From: Sphingomonas donggukensis
GTDB taxonomy: Bacteria; Pseudomonadota; Alphaproteobacteria; Sphingomonadales; Sphingomonadaceae
Direction of reading: 5' to 3'
Assembly (NCBI RefSeq): GCF_023674425.1
Contig: NZ_CP098401.1
Location: 1,984,001 to 2,048,000, forward strand
Length of the DNA: 64,000 nt
Position numbers and translations under genes: made by a program. Position 1 is the stretch's first letter. Each line of letters starts with the position of its first letter. The notes beneath the pieces were generated by a model. That model made no database searches. It was not told where the DNA came from and was given only the letters and a program-made list of their open reading frames with translations. Of the stretch, positions 26,801 to 36,066 are shown piece by piece.

Positions 26801-29800
26801 CAGGCGGACGGTGACGATCGCCTCATAGCCGCCGGCAACGGTGTATTTGAACGTGTCGGTCGCCTCGGTCGGCTGCGCGGATCCGGTCGCCGACTTGGCT
26901 TCCGGCGTGATCAGCGCGTTGAACTTGCCGTTGGGATCGTAGAGCAGGCGTCCGTCGGCGCCGAGCGTCACGCGCGCGCCCGATGCCAGCGCGATCGCCT
27001 GGCCGATCGTCGCGGCGGCGCCGTTGATCGTCGCGAGCACCGGCACCGGACCGCCGACGCTGAAATCATTGGCGAGCACGTCGATGGCGACGGTCGCATT
27101 CTCGGCAACCGTCGCACCGTCGGGCGCGGCCACGGCGCCGCCGGGCGTATCCACGCCCTGCACGGTGACGCTGACGCTCCCCTGCACGCCGCCGGCCAGC
27201 GTATATGTAAAGCTGTCGATCGCGTGATCTGGCAGCGTCGTCCCCGTCGCGAGCTTCGTCGCTGCCGATATCAGCGTGTCGAAGCGCCCGTTCGGGTCGT
27301 AGCGCAGCGTCCCGTCCGCCAGCAGCGTGACGGTCGCGCCCGATGCGATCGTCACCGCCTGCCCCACCACCGCCGCAGAGCCGCCGATCCGTGCGATTGC
27401 GGGGGCCGGGCCGTCATAATCGAAATCATTGGCCAGCGCGGCGACGACGACGGTCGCATCCTCGGCGACAACCGCAGCATCGGCCACCGCCACCGGCAGG
27501 TCGGCGCCGATGACGGTGACGGTCACCGTCGTCTCGTTGCCGCCGACGACGCCGTAACGGAACGTATCGGTCGCCTGCGTCGCCGCGGTCGATCCGGTCG
27601 CGAGCGCCATCTGTGGGGAGATCAGCGCGTCATAGGCGCCGTTCGGATCGTAGCGGAGCGTTCCGTCCGCCTGCCGCACCACTAGGGCGCCCGACGCGAG
27701 CGTCACGGTGCCGCCCACCGCCACGGCAATGCCGTCGACCGTGGCGATGGCGGGCGCCGGCCCGTCGCGATCGTAATCGTTGGCAAGGACCGCGAGCGCC
27801 GCCGTCGTATCGGCCGCGACCGTCGCGGCATCGGCCACCGCCACCGGCAGATAGGCGACCGCGACCGTGCCCGTCGCGACCGAGAACTGGCCGTTCTCGA
27901 ACCCGGCGACCGCCGTGAACGTCCGCACCGGCAGGGCCGGCGTGTCCGACGCGCTGGTGAAGCCGATCGCGTGCAGGATCGCGGTCGCCACGCCCAGGCT
28001 CGCGCCGCCGCCCGCGAAGGCGATCGTCATCGGCGCCGCGCCGATACCGCCGGACACGGTGCCGACGACGGTACCGCCGTAGGAGACCGTGCCGTTCGCG
28101 ATCGTCACCGCGGTCGCGCCGCTGCCGATCGCCATCACGACCAGCCGATCGTCGCCGGTCGCGTTCGCGCCGATCGTGACGGTCAGCTTCGTGGTGCGGA
28201 TACCCGGCGTGTCGGCATCGGTGATCGCACCCGCCGGCGCGATCGCGACCGGGCTGCCGAGCGCCACATAGGTCGAGGCGGAGCCGAGCGTGCCGGGGCC
28301 GTCCGCGGCATTCAGGTCCAGGATCGTCTGGGCATCGGGGTTGAACCCGATGGTGATCGTCGCCGCTGCGGTCATCGGGTGCCCGGTGCTTTCGGCGAAC
28401 ACCGTCGTGAAAGTGACGGTGCGCGTGCCGAACCCCGCGTGGCTCGACAGGTTCGAGAAGGAAATCGCCTTCAGCAGCGCATTCACCGCGCGGCTTTCGC
28501 CCCCGACCGGCCCGAAGTCGAAGCTGAGCGGCATCCCGTTCGCGCCGCCGGTGAAGGTCGCGAACGCCACACCATTGTACAGCACCGACGTGCCGCTGAC
28601 GCCGATGATGCCGAGCCCGCCGTCGCCCTCGACGATGCCGAGCCGGTCGTTGGGATCGGCATTCCCCGTGACCTGGACGGTCAGCAGGTTGCTGCGCGCA
28701 CCCCCTTCGAAATCGCCGATCAGGCCGAGCGGAGCGATGACCTTGGGCGCGGTGCGATCGACATAGGTCAGCGACACCCCGGTCTGCGGGGCGGCATCGA
28801 AAGGCTGCAGGTCGAGCACGGGCGGCATGCCAACATCGACATAGGCGCGCGCGCTGGTCGAGCCGGTGTCGGTCGTCAGCGTGTAGGTGAAGGCGCGCGT
28901 CCCGATCTCCGGAACGCCGGTGCTTCCAGAGAAGCGCACCGCCTGGAGCAGCGCCGTGATCCCCGCCATCGACAGCGGCGCGCCGTCGCTGGAATGCAGC
29001 ATCAGGACGAGCGGCGTGCCGTTGCCGCCGCCGGTGCCCGTGCCGACTACATTGGTCGCGGTCGCGCCGGCGACGCCGTTCGTCAGATACCCCGCACCCC
29101 GCGACCCGTCGATCGACAGCGTGTCGCCGGGCTTGGGATTGTCGGCTGCGATGGTCAGCGTGACGCTGTGCCAGCCGGCCTCGGTCGGGTTCGCCACGAC
29201 AGCGTTCGCCGCCACCAGCAGCCCGGTCTGGGGCCGCGGCAGCTGCTGGCCGATCCAGGTGACGGCGGCGCCGTCCGCCGGCTCGAGATCGAGCACGACG
29301 CCGGGTGCGGGCGTCGATGCGATCGCGACCGACGCGGTGGCGGACAGCGACGGGGCATTGGGCGCCGACGTCGAGAAGGTGATGGTGCGGGTCGCAACGC
29401 TGTCCGACGTCGTCGAGAAGCTGACGCTGCGGTTGAGCGCGCCGAGCAGCGCCAGGTCGGCGAGACCGGCCGTCGTGATGGTCAGCGCCACGCCGTCGGT
29501 ACCGCCGGTGATCGTGCCGAAGACGGTGGTGCCGTACATCAGGGTCGATCCGTCGACCCAGAACATCGTGTTGCCGTTGCCGGCGCTGGCCAGCGACAAC
29601 CGGTCGCCGACAGCGGCGTTGCCGGTGATGGCGACCGTGATGGTGGCGTGCGACACGTCGATGTCTGGCGCGGTGACGCCTGCCGCAGGCGCGATCGCCA
29701 TCGCGCCGCTGCCCGGGCGATAGGTCGCGCTGGTGCCGGTATCTATGCCCGTCGCCGCCACATCCTCGATCGCGAACAGATCGACGATGATCGTGTTGGC

Positions 29801-32800
29801 AAGGTCGATGACGGTGACCGTCGCGGTCGCGGTACTGGATTCGCCCTGCAAGAAATTGCCGGCGATCTCGATGATGCGGTCGCCGCCGACCGGATCGCGC
29901 GACACGTTGGAAAAGCCGACGCGCCCGATGATCGCGGCGACCGCGGCCTTGCTCGTCCCATCGACGAACGTGATCGCGATCGGATCGACGCCGCCCCCGG
30001 TGAAGGTGCCGACGACCACGCCGCCGTAGGACAGCGTATTGCCGCTGATCGACACCTGGCCCGCGCCGGTCCCGTTCGCGACCAGGCTCAGCCGGTCGTC
30101 GGCGGTCCCGCCCGACCGGATGGCGATCGTCAGCGACACGCCGGTCACGATCGGCAGGTCATCGTCGATGACGACCGGATTGGGCGCGACCAGCGTGGGG
30201 GCGGCCAGTTCTATGTAGCGGCTGGTCGCGCCGGTTTCCGCAGCGCCGTCGCTCGCGTTCAGGTCGATCACCGCGGGGCGATCGATGGTCGCGGTGACGG
30301 TGAGGCTCGTGGTGCCGGTCAGCGTTTCGATCGCCTGCCCGCCACCGGTGTTGAGGAACGGGCCGTAATATCCGACCGCCACGGTCAGCTCGCGCGTCGC
30401 GGTCGACGGATTTTCCGACAGGATGTCGAACTGGATCGCGCGCAGGATGTCGTCGGCGAATTCGCTGCTGAAGCCGTTCTGGAAGGTGAGCACCAGCGGC
30501 GTCGTGCCGACGCCACCGGTCACCGTCCCGACCTGCACCCCGCCCCACAGGATGCGGCCGTCCGCGGTCGCGTATCCGCCCGCCACGATCAGCCGATCCT
30601 CGGCACTGGCGTTGCGGGAGATCGTGACCGTCATCGACGTGATGGTGAACGGCGCCGTGTCGTTCAGCTCGGCACCGCCGGCGATCGAGACGGGGACGTT
30701 TTCGGTGTATCCGGCGCCGAAATTGTACAGCGACATGACCGGCGGCCTGTCGACCACGTGCACCGTCACATAGGACGTGCTGCCGACGCCGGTCGGCGGA
30801 CGCGTGGTGACCGCGATGGTGCGGTCGAGGATCAGCGGCGAACCGGATGCGACCTCGAACGTGACCGCGCGCAGGATCTGGAGCATGTCCGCCTGGGTCG
30901 CCGCGGCGTTGAACGTGAGGGTCAGCCCGTTGTTCGAGTGGCTGAATTCGCCGATGTTGACGCCGCCGCGCAGGAACACGACGTGGGGCACGGTGATGTC
31001 GCCGAGCGCCGTGCGGTCGATGTCGAAAAAGTCGCCCGCCCACGCGTTGCCGACGACCGCGATGGTGACGCTCGTGAAAGTTCTGGTGCCGCCATCCACG
31101 TCGACGAAGCCCGGCGACCGGAACAGCCGGATCGGCGCCGATCCGTCGGTGAACGTGGTTTCGTAGTTCAGCCCGGGCGTCGTGCCGTCGGCATCGATGA
31201 AGGGTACGTGGTCGATCGTCGCGGCGATCGCGATGGTGATCGCGCGACCGTTGACGCCCTCGATCGACGAGGCGCCGATGTCGGCGCCGTCGTGATCGAC
31301 GAAGTTGACGACGATATCGTGGCTCCCCGCCGGCGCGGGGTCGATATTGGCATAGGTGACGTTGCTCAGCACGGCCTGGACCGCGTCCTGCGACGCGGCG
31401 GCGTTGAAGACGATCGTCGCGCGCGTGCCGGCGCCGCCCGAGACGCTCGCGACCTCCACCCCGCCATAGCGGATCGTTGAGCCGCTCACGCCGACCTGTC
31501 CCGCGGCGTCGCCCTGGTGGCGGACGGCGACCCGGTCGGTCGCCGACAACCGGTCGACGTAGAATTGCGCCCCGTCCCAGCGATCCGTCCGGTCCACGAT
31601 CGTCGCGCTGCCCAGCAGAAGGACCGGAGCGGCCTGTTCGTCCACCTGGAAATAGCTGGGAAGGCCGGTCAGCGACGGGGGCGTGTTGATCGACGTGACG
31701 CTGAGCGCCGCCAGGCTGGTCGAGCTCGCACCGCCGGCGTCGGTGATCGTGAAAGCGATATCGCGCGCCGCCGTGACCGGCACGTCGGACGCATTGCGAT
31801 AGGTGAACGCCTGCAACAGCGCCCGGACATCGGCGACCGTCGATTGCGCCGTGAGGCCGATGGTGAGGGCAGGCGAACCGAGTCCGCTGGCCACCGTGCC
31901 GATGACGATACCGTCGAGCAGGATGCTGCCGCCCTGCAGCGACAGCCGCCCGCCGGTCTGGATGCCGACCTGATCGGCGGCATCGTTACCGCCGACGCGC
32001 ACCGTCAGCGTCTTCGCACCGGCGCCATACGCCCAGTCGTCGTCGATGAAGGTTGCATTCGGCGCGATCAGTTTCGCGGCGGCTCCCTCGGTATAGGCGA
32101 TGGCGGTATTGGTCTGCGCGCCGCCGCCCAGACGCATCGTCGGGATATCGTTGACGCCGATGACCGACAGCTCGGTCGTCGCCATCACCGGCAGCTTCAG
32201 CGATAGCGCCTCGATGGTGCCGTCCGTCTTTGCGATCAGCAGCTCGGCGACGCCGTCGCCCGTGACGTCGAAGAAGGTGATCCGCCCGCCGACCGGGACC
32301 GAATAGCCGTACAGCGGATTGTCGGGCCCGCTGCCCATTTCGCCGAAGAAGCCGCTTTCGTTGACGAACAGGCGCAGCCCATATGCACTGGTCACGATCG
32401 CGTCGTCATCGCCATCGAAATCGATGTCGAAGAAGGTGATCCCATCCCCGGTCGTCGACGTGAACCGATCGGCGAGTTCGGGCGCCGCCTCGTAATGGCC
32501 GGCGATCAGGCGGTAGAAGCCGAGGGTACCCGAACCGTTGCTCAGGATCAGGTCCGCGGTACCGTCGCCATCGATGTCGAAGAAGGTCGGCGTCTGACCC
32601 GGCGCGACCGCGATATGGTCGAACGGCTGGACGTTCGCGGTCGGCCCCAGCGTTTCGTAGGCGAAGCCGTTGGCGGTGTTGAGGATGCGCGAGAAGCTGC
32701 CCGCGAAATTGACCAGCGCGATGTCGAGCCGACCGTCACCGTCGAGATCGGCCACGCCCCCGGCCCGGCCGAACCCGCCGTACACCACGTCGCGCAGCGG

Positions 32801-33544
32801 CCCGGTGTCGCGCGGCAAGGTGGTGAACACGCCCCCACCCTCGTTGCGCAGGATCGTCAGGCCCTGGTCGGTCGACGACCCGATGAGCAGGTCGGGACGC
32901 CCGTCGCCGGTGATGTCGAAGACGATGATCGACGCGTCGGACCCGAAATCCATCCCCGCCAGAGGATTTTGGATCGCCGGGGCCGCCGGCGGATGCACCA
33001 GCAACTGCACCTCGGTGGAAAAGGACGCCGTCTCCCCCGTTGCGAACGTGATTTGGTGCAGCACGTCGGTCGCCTGCGCGGCGGTCACGTCCTCCGTGAA
33101 CAGGATCGACAGCGTATAGCCCGACTGCATCGCCCCGCTGAACATCCGGCCGACCAGGATGTCGTTCCAATAGACCTTGTTGTCGGCGTCGACGCGAACG
33201 GGGTTGCCCGCACCGCCACTGGCCAGGACGAAGGTCGCCCCATCGCGCGTGTCGAGCGGCCCTCGCACCTCGATCCGCACATCCTTCAGGCTGCCCGGAG
33301 CGGTCAGCGTCATGCCCGCGAACAGATGCGCCGGCGCGTCGCCCTCGACATAGCGGAGGGGTGCCGGCGCACCGGTCAACATCAGGCTTGCGGCGGGAAG
33401 TGCCGGCGCCGTCGTCTCGGTAAAGCCGACGAGACCGGACTCGCGGATCGGCAGCATGCCGGCGGACAGGCGGGTGCGCGCTTCCGCTTCGGAATAGCCG
33501 GTCGGGTCCGACGCGCCGGTCGGCGTCACGTCTGTCGCGATCAT
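23837..33544 (-). CDS. Giant secreted repeat protein with FG-GAP, VLAND and RTX domains
   Basis: A 3235-residue protein. Residues about 190-440 hold FG-GAP/VCBS-type repeats (FDITGDGRPDLLIG, ADLDGDGRLDIALV, FDIDGDGTADLILS). About 460-1890 holds roughly ten divergent beta modules of 130-150 residues with recurring xYGGVVVGTxxGG and ADQV/DRL motifs. About 1895-2700 holds seven modules marked by VLANDYDRDGPAP-like openings. About 2700-3100 holds three 120-residue modules with SGxDTRFGG and DGSAETDGSF. Then come RTX nonapeptides (GAGADTITGGAGDDTIWG, near 3108-3143) and a serralysin-like C-terminus ending WGANDFGLAPTP. There is no signal peptide; the layout fits type I secretion and calcium-dependent folding, probably as an adhesin. 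No type I exporter genes are nearby. Confidence 0.93.
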   Translation of the reverse strand: MIATDVTPTGASDPTGYSEAEARTRLSAGMLPIRESGLVGFTETTAPALPAASLMLTGAPAPLRYVEGDAPAHLFAGMTLTAPGSLKDVRIEVRGPLDTRDGATFVLASGGAGNPVRVDADNKVYWNDILVGRMFSGAMQSGYTLSILFTEDVTAAQATDVLHQITFATGETASFSTEVQLLVHPPAAPAIQNPLAGMDFGSDASIIVFDITGDGRPDLLIGSSTDQGLTILRNEGGGVFTTLPRDTGPLRDVVYGGFGRAGGVADLDGDGRLDIALVNFAGSFSRILNTANGFAYETLGPTANVQPFDHIAVAPGQTPTFFDIDGDGTADLILSNGSGTLGFYRLIAGHYEAAPELADRFTSTTGDGITFFDIDFDGDDDAIVTSAYGLRLFVNESGFFGEMGSGPDNPLYGYSVPVGGRITFFDVTGDGVAELLIAKTDGTIEALSLKLPVMATTELSVIGVNDIPTMRLGGGAQTNTAIAYTEGAAAKLIAPNATFIDDDWAYGAGAKTLTVRVGGNDAADQVGIQTGGRLSLQGGSILLDGIVIGTVASGLGSPALTIGLTAQSTVADVRALLQAFTYRNASDVPVTAARDIAFTITDAGGASSTSLAALSVTSINTPPSLTGLPSYFQVDEQAAPVLLLGSATIVDRTDRWDGAQFYVDRLSATDRVAVRHQGDAAGQVGVSGSTIRYGGVEVASVSGGAGTRATIVFNAAASQDAVQAVLSNVTYANIDPAPAGSHDIVVNFVDHDGADIGASSIEGVNGRAITIAIAATIDHVPFIDADGTTPGLNYETTFTDGSAPIRLFRSPGFVDVDGGTRTFTSVTIAVVGNAWAGDFFDIDRTALGDITVPHVVFLRGGVNIGEFSHSNNGLTLTFNAAATQADMLQILRAVTFEVASGSPLILDRTIAVTTRPPTGVGSTSYVTVHVVDRPPVMSLYNFGAGYTENVPVSIAGGAELNDTAPFTITSMTVTISRNASAEDRLIVAGGYATADGRILWGGVQVGTVTGGVGTTPLVLTFQNGFSSEFADDILRAIQFDILSENPSTATRELTVAVGYYGPFLNTGGGQAIETLTGTTSLTVTATIDRPAVIDLNASDGAAETGATSRYIELAAPTLVAPNPVVIDDDLPIVTGVSLTIAIRSGGTADDRLSLVANGTGAGQVSISGNTLSYGGVVVGTFTGGGVDPIAITFVDGTSKAAVAAIIGRVGFSNVSRDPVGGDRIIEIAGNFLQGESSTATATVTVIDLANTIIVDLFAIEDVAATGIDTGTSATYRPGSGAMAIAPAAGVTAPDIDVSHATITVAITGNAAVGDRLSLASAGNGNTMFWVDGSTLMYGTTVFGTITGGTDGVALTITTAGLADLALLGALNRSVSFSTTSDSVATRTITFSTSAPNAPSLSATASVAIASTPAPGVVLDLEPADGAAVTWIGQQLPRPQTGLLVAANAVVANPTEAGWHSVTLTIAADNPKPGDTLSIDGSRGAGYLTNGVAGATATNVVGTGTGGGNGTPLVLMLHSSDGAPLSMAGITALLQAVRFSGSTGVPEIGTRAFTYTLTTDTGSTSARAYVDVGMPPVLDLQPFDAAPQTGVSLTYVDRTAPKVIAPLGLIGDFEGGARSNLLTVQVTGNADPNDRLGIVEGDGGLGIIGVSGTSVLYNGVAFATFTGGANGMPLSFDFGPVGGESRAVNALLKAISFSNLSSHAGFGTRTVTFTTVFAESTGHPMTAAATITIGFNPDAQTILDLNAADGPGTLGSASTYVALGSPVAIAPAGAITDADTPGIRTTKLTVTIGANATGDDRLVVMAIGSGATAVTIANGTVSYGGTVVGTVSGGIGAAPMTIAFAGGGASLGVATAILHAIGFTSASDTPALPVRTFTAVAGFENGQFSVATGTVAVAYLPVAVADAATVAADTTAALAVLANDYDRDGPAPAIATVDGIAVAVGGTVTLASGALVVRQADGTLRYDPNGAYDALISPQMALATGSTAATQATDTFRYGVVGGNETTVTVTVIGADLPVAVADAAVVAEDATVVVAALANDFDYDGPAPAIARIGGSAAVVGQAVTIASGATVTLLADGTLRYDPNGRFDTLISAATKLATGTTLPDHAIDSFTYTLAGGVQGSVSVTVQGVDTPGGAVAAPDGATVAENATVAIDVLANDFSVGGPVPVLATINGAAATIGQAIALASGARVTLGADGRLLYDPNGKFNALITPEAKSATGSAQPTEATDTFKYTVAGGYEAIVTVRLYGVDGPQAPVGVADTAAVLENATVVIDVLANDSDSDGPAPSIARVNGVAAVAGQTVTIASGARVTLGADGRLTYDPNGRFDYLVAPQLNLNGTEQTQATDTFRYTLAGGVETLVTVTVTGAGAPVPAVAVPDYVAVQYGQSIIIRVLDNDYDLDGPAPTLVDVDGYDWWTEPGAKIIFPSGAVLVPQADGSIKYDLSMVNYPDGPPPSDTFHYYLAGGVVGTVYVTILAAGSYVAVEDIATVARDGSVTIDVLANDPLIDGRPPTIAQLNRTFVDVGVPMTLASGAQITLTADGRIRYDTHGAFAGIVAATTDVFHYTLAGGYEAKVTLNVLATNIVVDPLPPVAIADVATVAVNAAVAIDVLANDASVGTSRPIKVDGVSLTTGQTVVLASGAWVTLLPDGRLSYDPHGSFPGLVSPATGLLTGAVNTVAPDSFRYTLTGGTEAVVSVTITGIDGPNDILRGNALDNVLTGTAATNVFDIGQGGSDTVRSGGGSDVIFVGAALDTGDWIDGGSGTEDQLGLRGAYPDYVFGANNLIDIETLAILSGSDTRFGGLASDRFSYHLTTLDSNVAAGNQLSVNARTLLAGEDLTFDGSAETDGSFLIYGGAGRNVLIGGQGSDGFYMGAVLDALDRIDGGGGALDQVGLQGAYATRVTFAPDTIRNIELLAFLPGNDTRFSAAGTAPSYFDFKTDDGNVAAGRQLVVQANTLRAGETLIFDGSAETDGSFLFYAGFGSDILTGGQGSDGFYFGQSRFTATDRVDGQGGALDQIGLQGDYSGANALTFGADQIRGIDMIVLLSGADTRFGGGGMRFGYTLTMDDANAVGAAPMVVQANTLRADEVLVLDASRETATPYTIYSGAGADTITGGAGDDTIWGRGGGDMLRGGAGNDIFSYFATTDSFGTGADRDVILDFAHGDRIDASRIGFTTFIGSGTFTGAGQLRAVGSDSSWIIEGDLNGDGVADFSIAVTTTAGFAWGANDFGLAPTP

Positions 33545-33768
33545 CTTCGTCCCCCACGCGGCGGCGCTGCCCCGCGCCCGCGCCGATCATGACGGCGACA
33601 TGCCGCCACGCGCATTTCCGCGCCGATCGGACCGCCCCCCGGCTGCCGCGGATCTTCGCCCTGAAATTGCAGCGTGCACCCTAAGGCGCTATCCCCGGTT
33701 TTCAACGAAACTTTTTGGTACAATCAAGCCGATAGCGGCGTTCCCGGACGCGCGATCGCGTGCGCTGA

Positions 33769-33812
33769 GGTCCGGACACGATCAGGCCAATCATCGCGAT
33801 CGAGTCCGGACC
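33769..33812 (-). terminator. Strong hairpin after the winged-helix gene
   Basis: Arms GGTCCGGACACGATC (33769-33783) and GATCGAGTCCGGACC (33798-33812) pair over 15 positions with one mismatch and a 14-base loop, starting at the base next to the stop codon. There is no T-run, so it could be a factor-dependent stop or an operator for the giant gene downstream. Confidence 0.55.
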
Positions 33813-34694
33813 CTAGATGGCGTCGCTCAACACCGACACCAGGTCGGTCGCCGACAGGCAGTCGGCGACCCAGCGCGCGAAATCGTCAACCAGCCGCGCG
33901 GTCGGGCGAACTCGCCCGTCGCTTCCCTCGACGATCTCGACCAGGCCCGCATCCGCCGCCGCGCGCAGGACGCTGCGGACGTGCACCCGGGTCGTCGCGC
34001 TACGCTGCGCGGCGCCCGTGTAGAAGCCGGGCGGCGTCCAGCCATCGTCGCCGTCGCGTGCCGACTGCAACAGGATGGCGAGGATGCGCCCGCCGCTGGT
34101 GTGTTGCAGGAAACGGTCGACCGACGGGTTCGCCGTCATGACCTTGTGCGCCAGCGGCAGGGTGGCGAGCCCGATGACCCGGAAACGGCGATGATAGTCG
34201 GGATCGCCCGCCGCGCCGAGCTGATAGCGCGGCTCGTCCGGGTACAGCAGCAGGAGCGGGCGCTGGTACATCGCCATCCATTCGCGGTCGATCGCGAGCA
34301 TCGCCGCGGTCGGCCGCAACCAGTGGCGGCGCGCGTCGTGCGGCATCGGCAGCGCCTCGATCATCCCCTCGCGGCGCAGCTCCTCGACGATGCGCCGCAC
34401 GCGTCGCACCGGCCCGATCCCCATCAGCGCGGCTGCCTGCGCCAGCGTCGGGACGCTCAGCCAGCCCTCAGGCCGATCGTCGCGGTGGTTCATCGCCACG
34501 CACACCGCGATCATGAAGGTGACGGCGCGATCGAATTCGAACAGGCTGCGTACCAGGCGCCGGTCGCTGCCGTAGAGGTCGGCCAGCCCGTCGACGACCG
34601 CATCGACCGCGACGTCGAAGAGCGGATGCGCCATCAATTCCGCGGCACGGCGATAGTTCGGGCCGTCCGCCGGCGCCGGCCATTCCTCGATCAC
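33813..34694 (-). CDS. Putative regulator with two winged-helix domains
   Basis: A protein of 293 residues if it begins at the GTG at 34694, or 273 from the ATG at 34634. I do not recognise a named family. Two segments look like winged helix-turn-helix domains: about 95-150 (LAQAAALMGIGPVRRVRRIV, ELRREGMIEAL) and about 205-275 (GRILAILLQSARDGDDG, RVHVRSVLRAAADAGLVEIV). It lies directly upstream of the giant repeat-protein gene on the same strand, separated by a strong hairpin, so it may control that gene. Start choice is uncertain. Confidence 0.6.
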   Translation of the reverse strand: MIEEWPAPADGPNYRRAAELMAHPLFDVAVDAVVDGLADLYGSDRRLVRSLFEFDRAVTFMIAVCVAMNHRDDRPEGWLSVPTLAQAAALMGIGPVRRVRRIVEELRREGMIEALPMPHDARRHWLRPTAAMLAIDREWMAMYQRPLLLLYPDEPRYQLGAAGDPDYHRRFRVIGLATLPLAHKVMTANPSVDRFLQHTSGGRILAILLQSARDGDDGWTPPGFYTGAAQRSATTRVHVRSVLRAAADAGLVEIVEGSDGRVRPTARLVDDFARWVADCLSATDLVSVLSDAI

Positions 34695-34880
34695 ATGCAA
34701 AGCATCTGCCCCCCAGCCGCACTCCACCCGTCGTTTGCCGCGGACGCAAGCCGAATCGCGCGCTCCGGATGGTTGCGAGCCGGCGCGCTGGTAGCGCCGG
34801 TCGGCCATTTGGTCGCGGCAGCCGCGCGCCCGGGGGCGGGCTGCGCGATGCACGGGTCGGACGGCGACCGGGGGGATGCG

Positions 34881-35057
34881 ATGGTGTGGCTCAAGATCTT
34901 CACGCTGGTCTGCATGGCGATCGGGGCGTGGCGCAGCGTGCGGGCGATGGGGGAACCGGTGCGGGTCGGCGGGCGCCGCTATTACCGGCAGGCGGACGGC
35001 ACCTATCGGCGCTGGTACGGGGGCCGGGCGCGCACGCGCGAGGACATCGGGCTGTGA
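34881..35057 (+). CDS. Small membrane protein, 58 residues
   Basis: A 58-residue product with one N-terminal hydrophobic helix (VWLKIFTLVCMAIGAW) and a basic, Tyr/Arg-rich tail (RRYYRQADGTYRRWYGGR). A GGGGGA site precedes the ATG. Its stop overlaps the GTG of the next gene (GTGA), which supports both being real. Function unknown. Confidence 0.55.
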   Translation: MVWLKIFTLVCMAIGAWRSVRAMGEPVRVGGRRYYRQADGTYRRWYGGRARTREDIGL

Positions 35058-35332
35058 CCGCGCCGCCGCGCGCAATGAGCCGCGCCGCGACGATCGCCGG
35101 GATCGCGGCCTTCGTGCTGGTCGAGGGGACGGTCGCGTTCGGCAGCGCGATCGTGGCGTCGATCCGCTGCTGTGCGAGCGTGGCCGGGGCATGGCCGGGC
35201 GACGGCGCGGCCTGGGCGACGGTCGCGATCTTTGCGGTGGTGATGACGGTGCCGGCGGCTCTGATCGGCCTCGGCAGCGCAATGATCGTCGAGGGCGCGC
35301 GGCGGGCGTTCGCGGCGCTCAGACGGCCCTAG
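35054..35332 (+). CDS. Small two-helix membrane protein
   Basis: A 92-residue protein from the GTG at 35054, or 85 residues from the ATG at 35075. Two hydrophobic helices (IAGIAAFVLVEGTVAFGSAI and WATVAIFAVVMTVPAALIGLG) are separated by a short loop with two adjacent cysteines. It is coupled to the preceding small gene and convergent, with four bases of overlap, to the LytTR regulator gene. Function unknown. Confidence 0.55.
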   Translation: MTAPPRAMSRAATIAGIAAFVLVEGTVAFGSAIVASIRCCASVAGAWPGDGAAWATVAIFAVVMTVPAALIGLGSAMIVEGARRAFAALRRP

Positions 35333-36066
35333 CGCGGCGGCAGCGCGACCGCGGCGAGCGTCGCCGCGCGGTAGCTTGCCCCCACCGGCACGCTGGTCCC
35401 GTCGACCAGTTCGAGCGTCAGCGCCTTGCCGCGGCGGTGGACGGCGGCGACCCGGTCGGGGCGCAGGAAGGCGGAGCGGTGGACGCGGATCATGCCCGAT
35501 CCCTCCAGCAGCCGCTCCAGCTCCACCATCGTCACGCGGTGCAGATAAGCGCGCTGCGCGGTGTGGAGATAGACATGGTCGCGCGCCGCCTCCACCCGCA
35601 CGATATCGCAAATCGCGACCCGCACGTTGCCGCGCAGCACCGACACCCAGATCGCCGCGTCCGCCACCTGGTCGCGGGCGGGCGCCGGAGCGTCGCCGTC
35701 GGCCCGGCGCGCGGCATGGCGCAGCAGCGCGCGCTCGACCGTGCGGGCGAGGCGGGGGCGGCGAACGGGTTTCAGCACGTAGTCCAGCGCGCCGATCTCG
35801 AACGCGTCGATCGCGTGCTCCTCATGCGCTGTCACGAAGATGATCTCGATGCCGGTCGCGGCCAGCTCGATCGCGGCGTGGATGCCGTTGCGCTGCGGCA
35901 TGTCGATGTCGAGGAACAGCACGTCGGGCGCGAGCGCGCGCGCCATCTCGACTGCCTCGTCGCCGTCGCCCGCTTCGCCGACCAGCGCGACCCCGGGCAG
36001 TTCCGTCAGCAGCGCGCGCAGCAGCGCGCGCGCCAGCGGTTCGTCGTCGGCGATCAGCACCCTCAT
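35329..36066 (-). CDS. LytTR-family response regulator
   Basis: A 245-residue regulator: receiver domain (Asp7/Asp8, phospho-acceptor Asp53 in VLFLDIDMP, Lys in YVLKPV) followed by a LytTR DNA-binding domain from about 140 (VRVEAARDHVYLHTAQ, MIRVHRSAFLRPDRVAAVHR). Such regulators often control extracellular products. The start overlaps the kinase stop by four bases. Its targets are not evident in the window. Confidence 0.92.
   Translation of the reverse strand: MRVLIADDEPLARALLRALLTELPGVALVGEAGDGDEAVEMARALAPDVLFLDIDMPQRNGIHAAIELAATGIEIIFVTAHEEHAIDAFEIGALDYVLKPVRRPRLARTVERALLRHAARRADGDAPAPARDQVADAAIWVSVLRGNVRVAICDIVRVEAARDHVYLHTAQRAYLHRVTMVELERLLEGSGMIRVHRSAFLRPDRVAAVHRRGKALTLELVDGTSVPVGASYRAATLAAVALPPR

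Noticed and set aside
27971-31480. 1169-codon open frame on the plus strand across the giant gene
   Set aside because: It is an antisense shadow produced by GC-rich repeat codons; it has an Arg/Gln/Asp-biased composition with no domain, no ribosome-binding site, and the minus-strand frame has clear FG-GAP and RTX motifs.
23837-33544. Possible CRISPR or tandem DNA repeat array
   Set aside because: The repetition follows the protein modules with diverged third positions; there are no short identical repeats with unique spacers.
33545-33768. Promoter boxes for the giant gene
   Set aside because: AT-richer stretches such as TTGAAAACC and TTGATTGTACC are present, but no pair of boxes with convincing spacing could be fixed.
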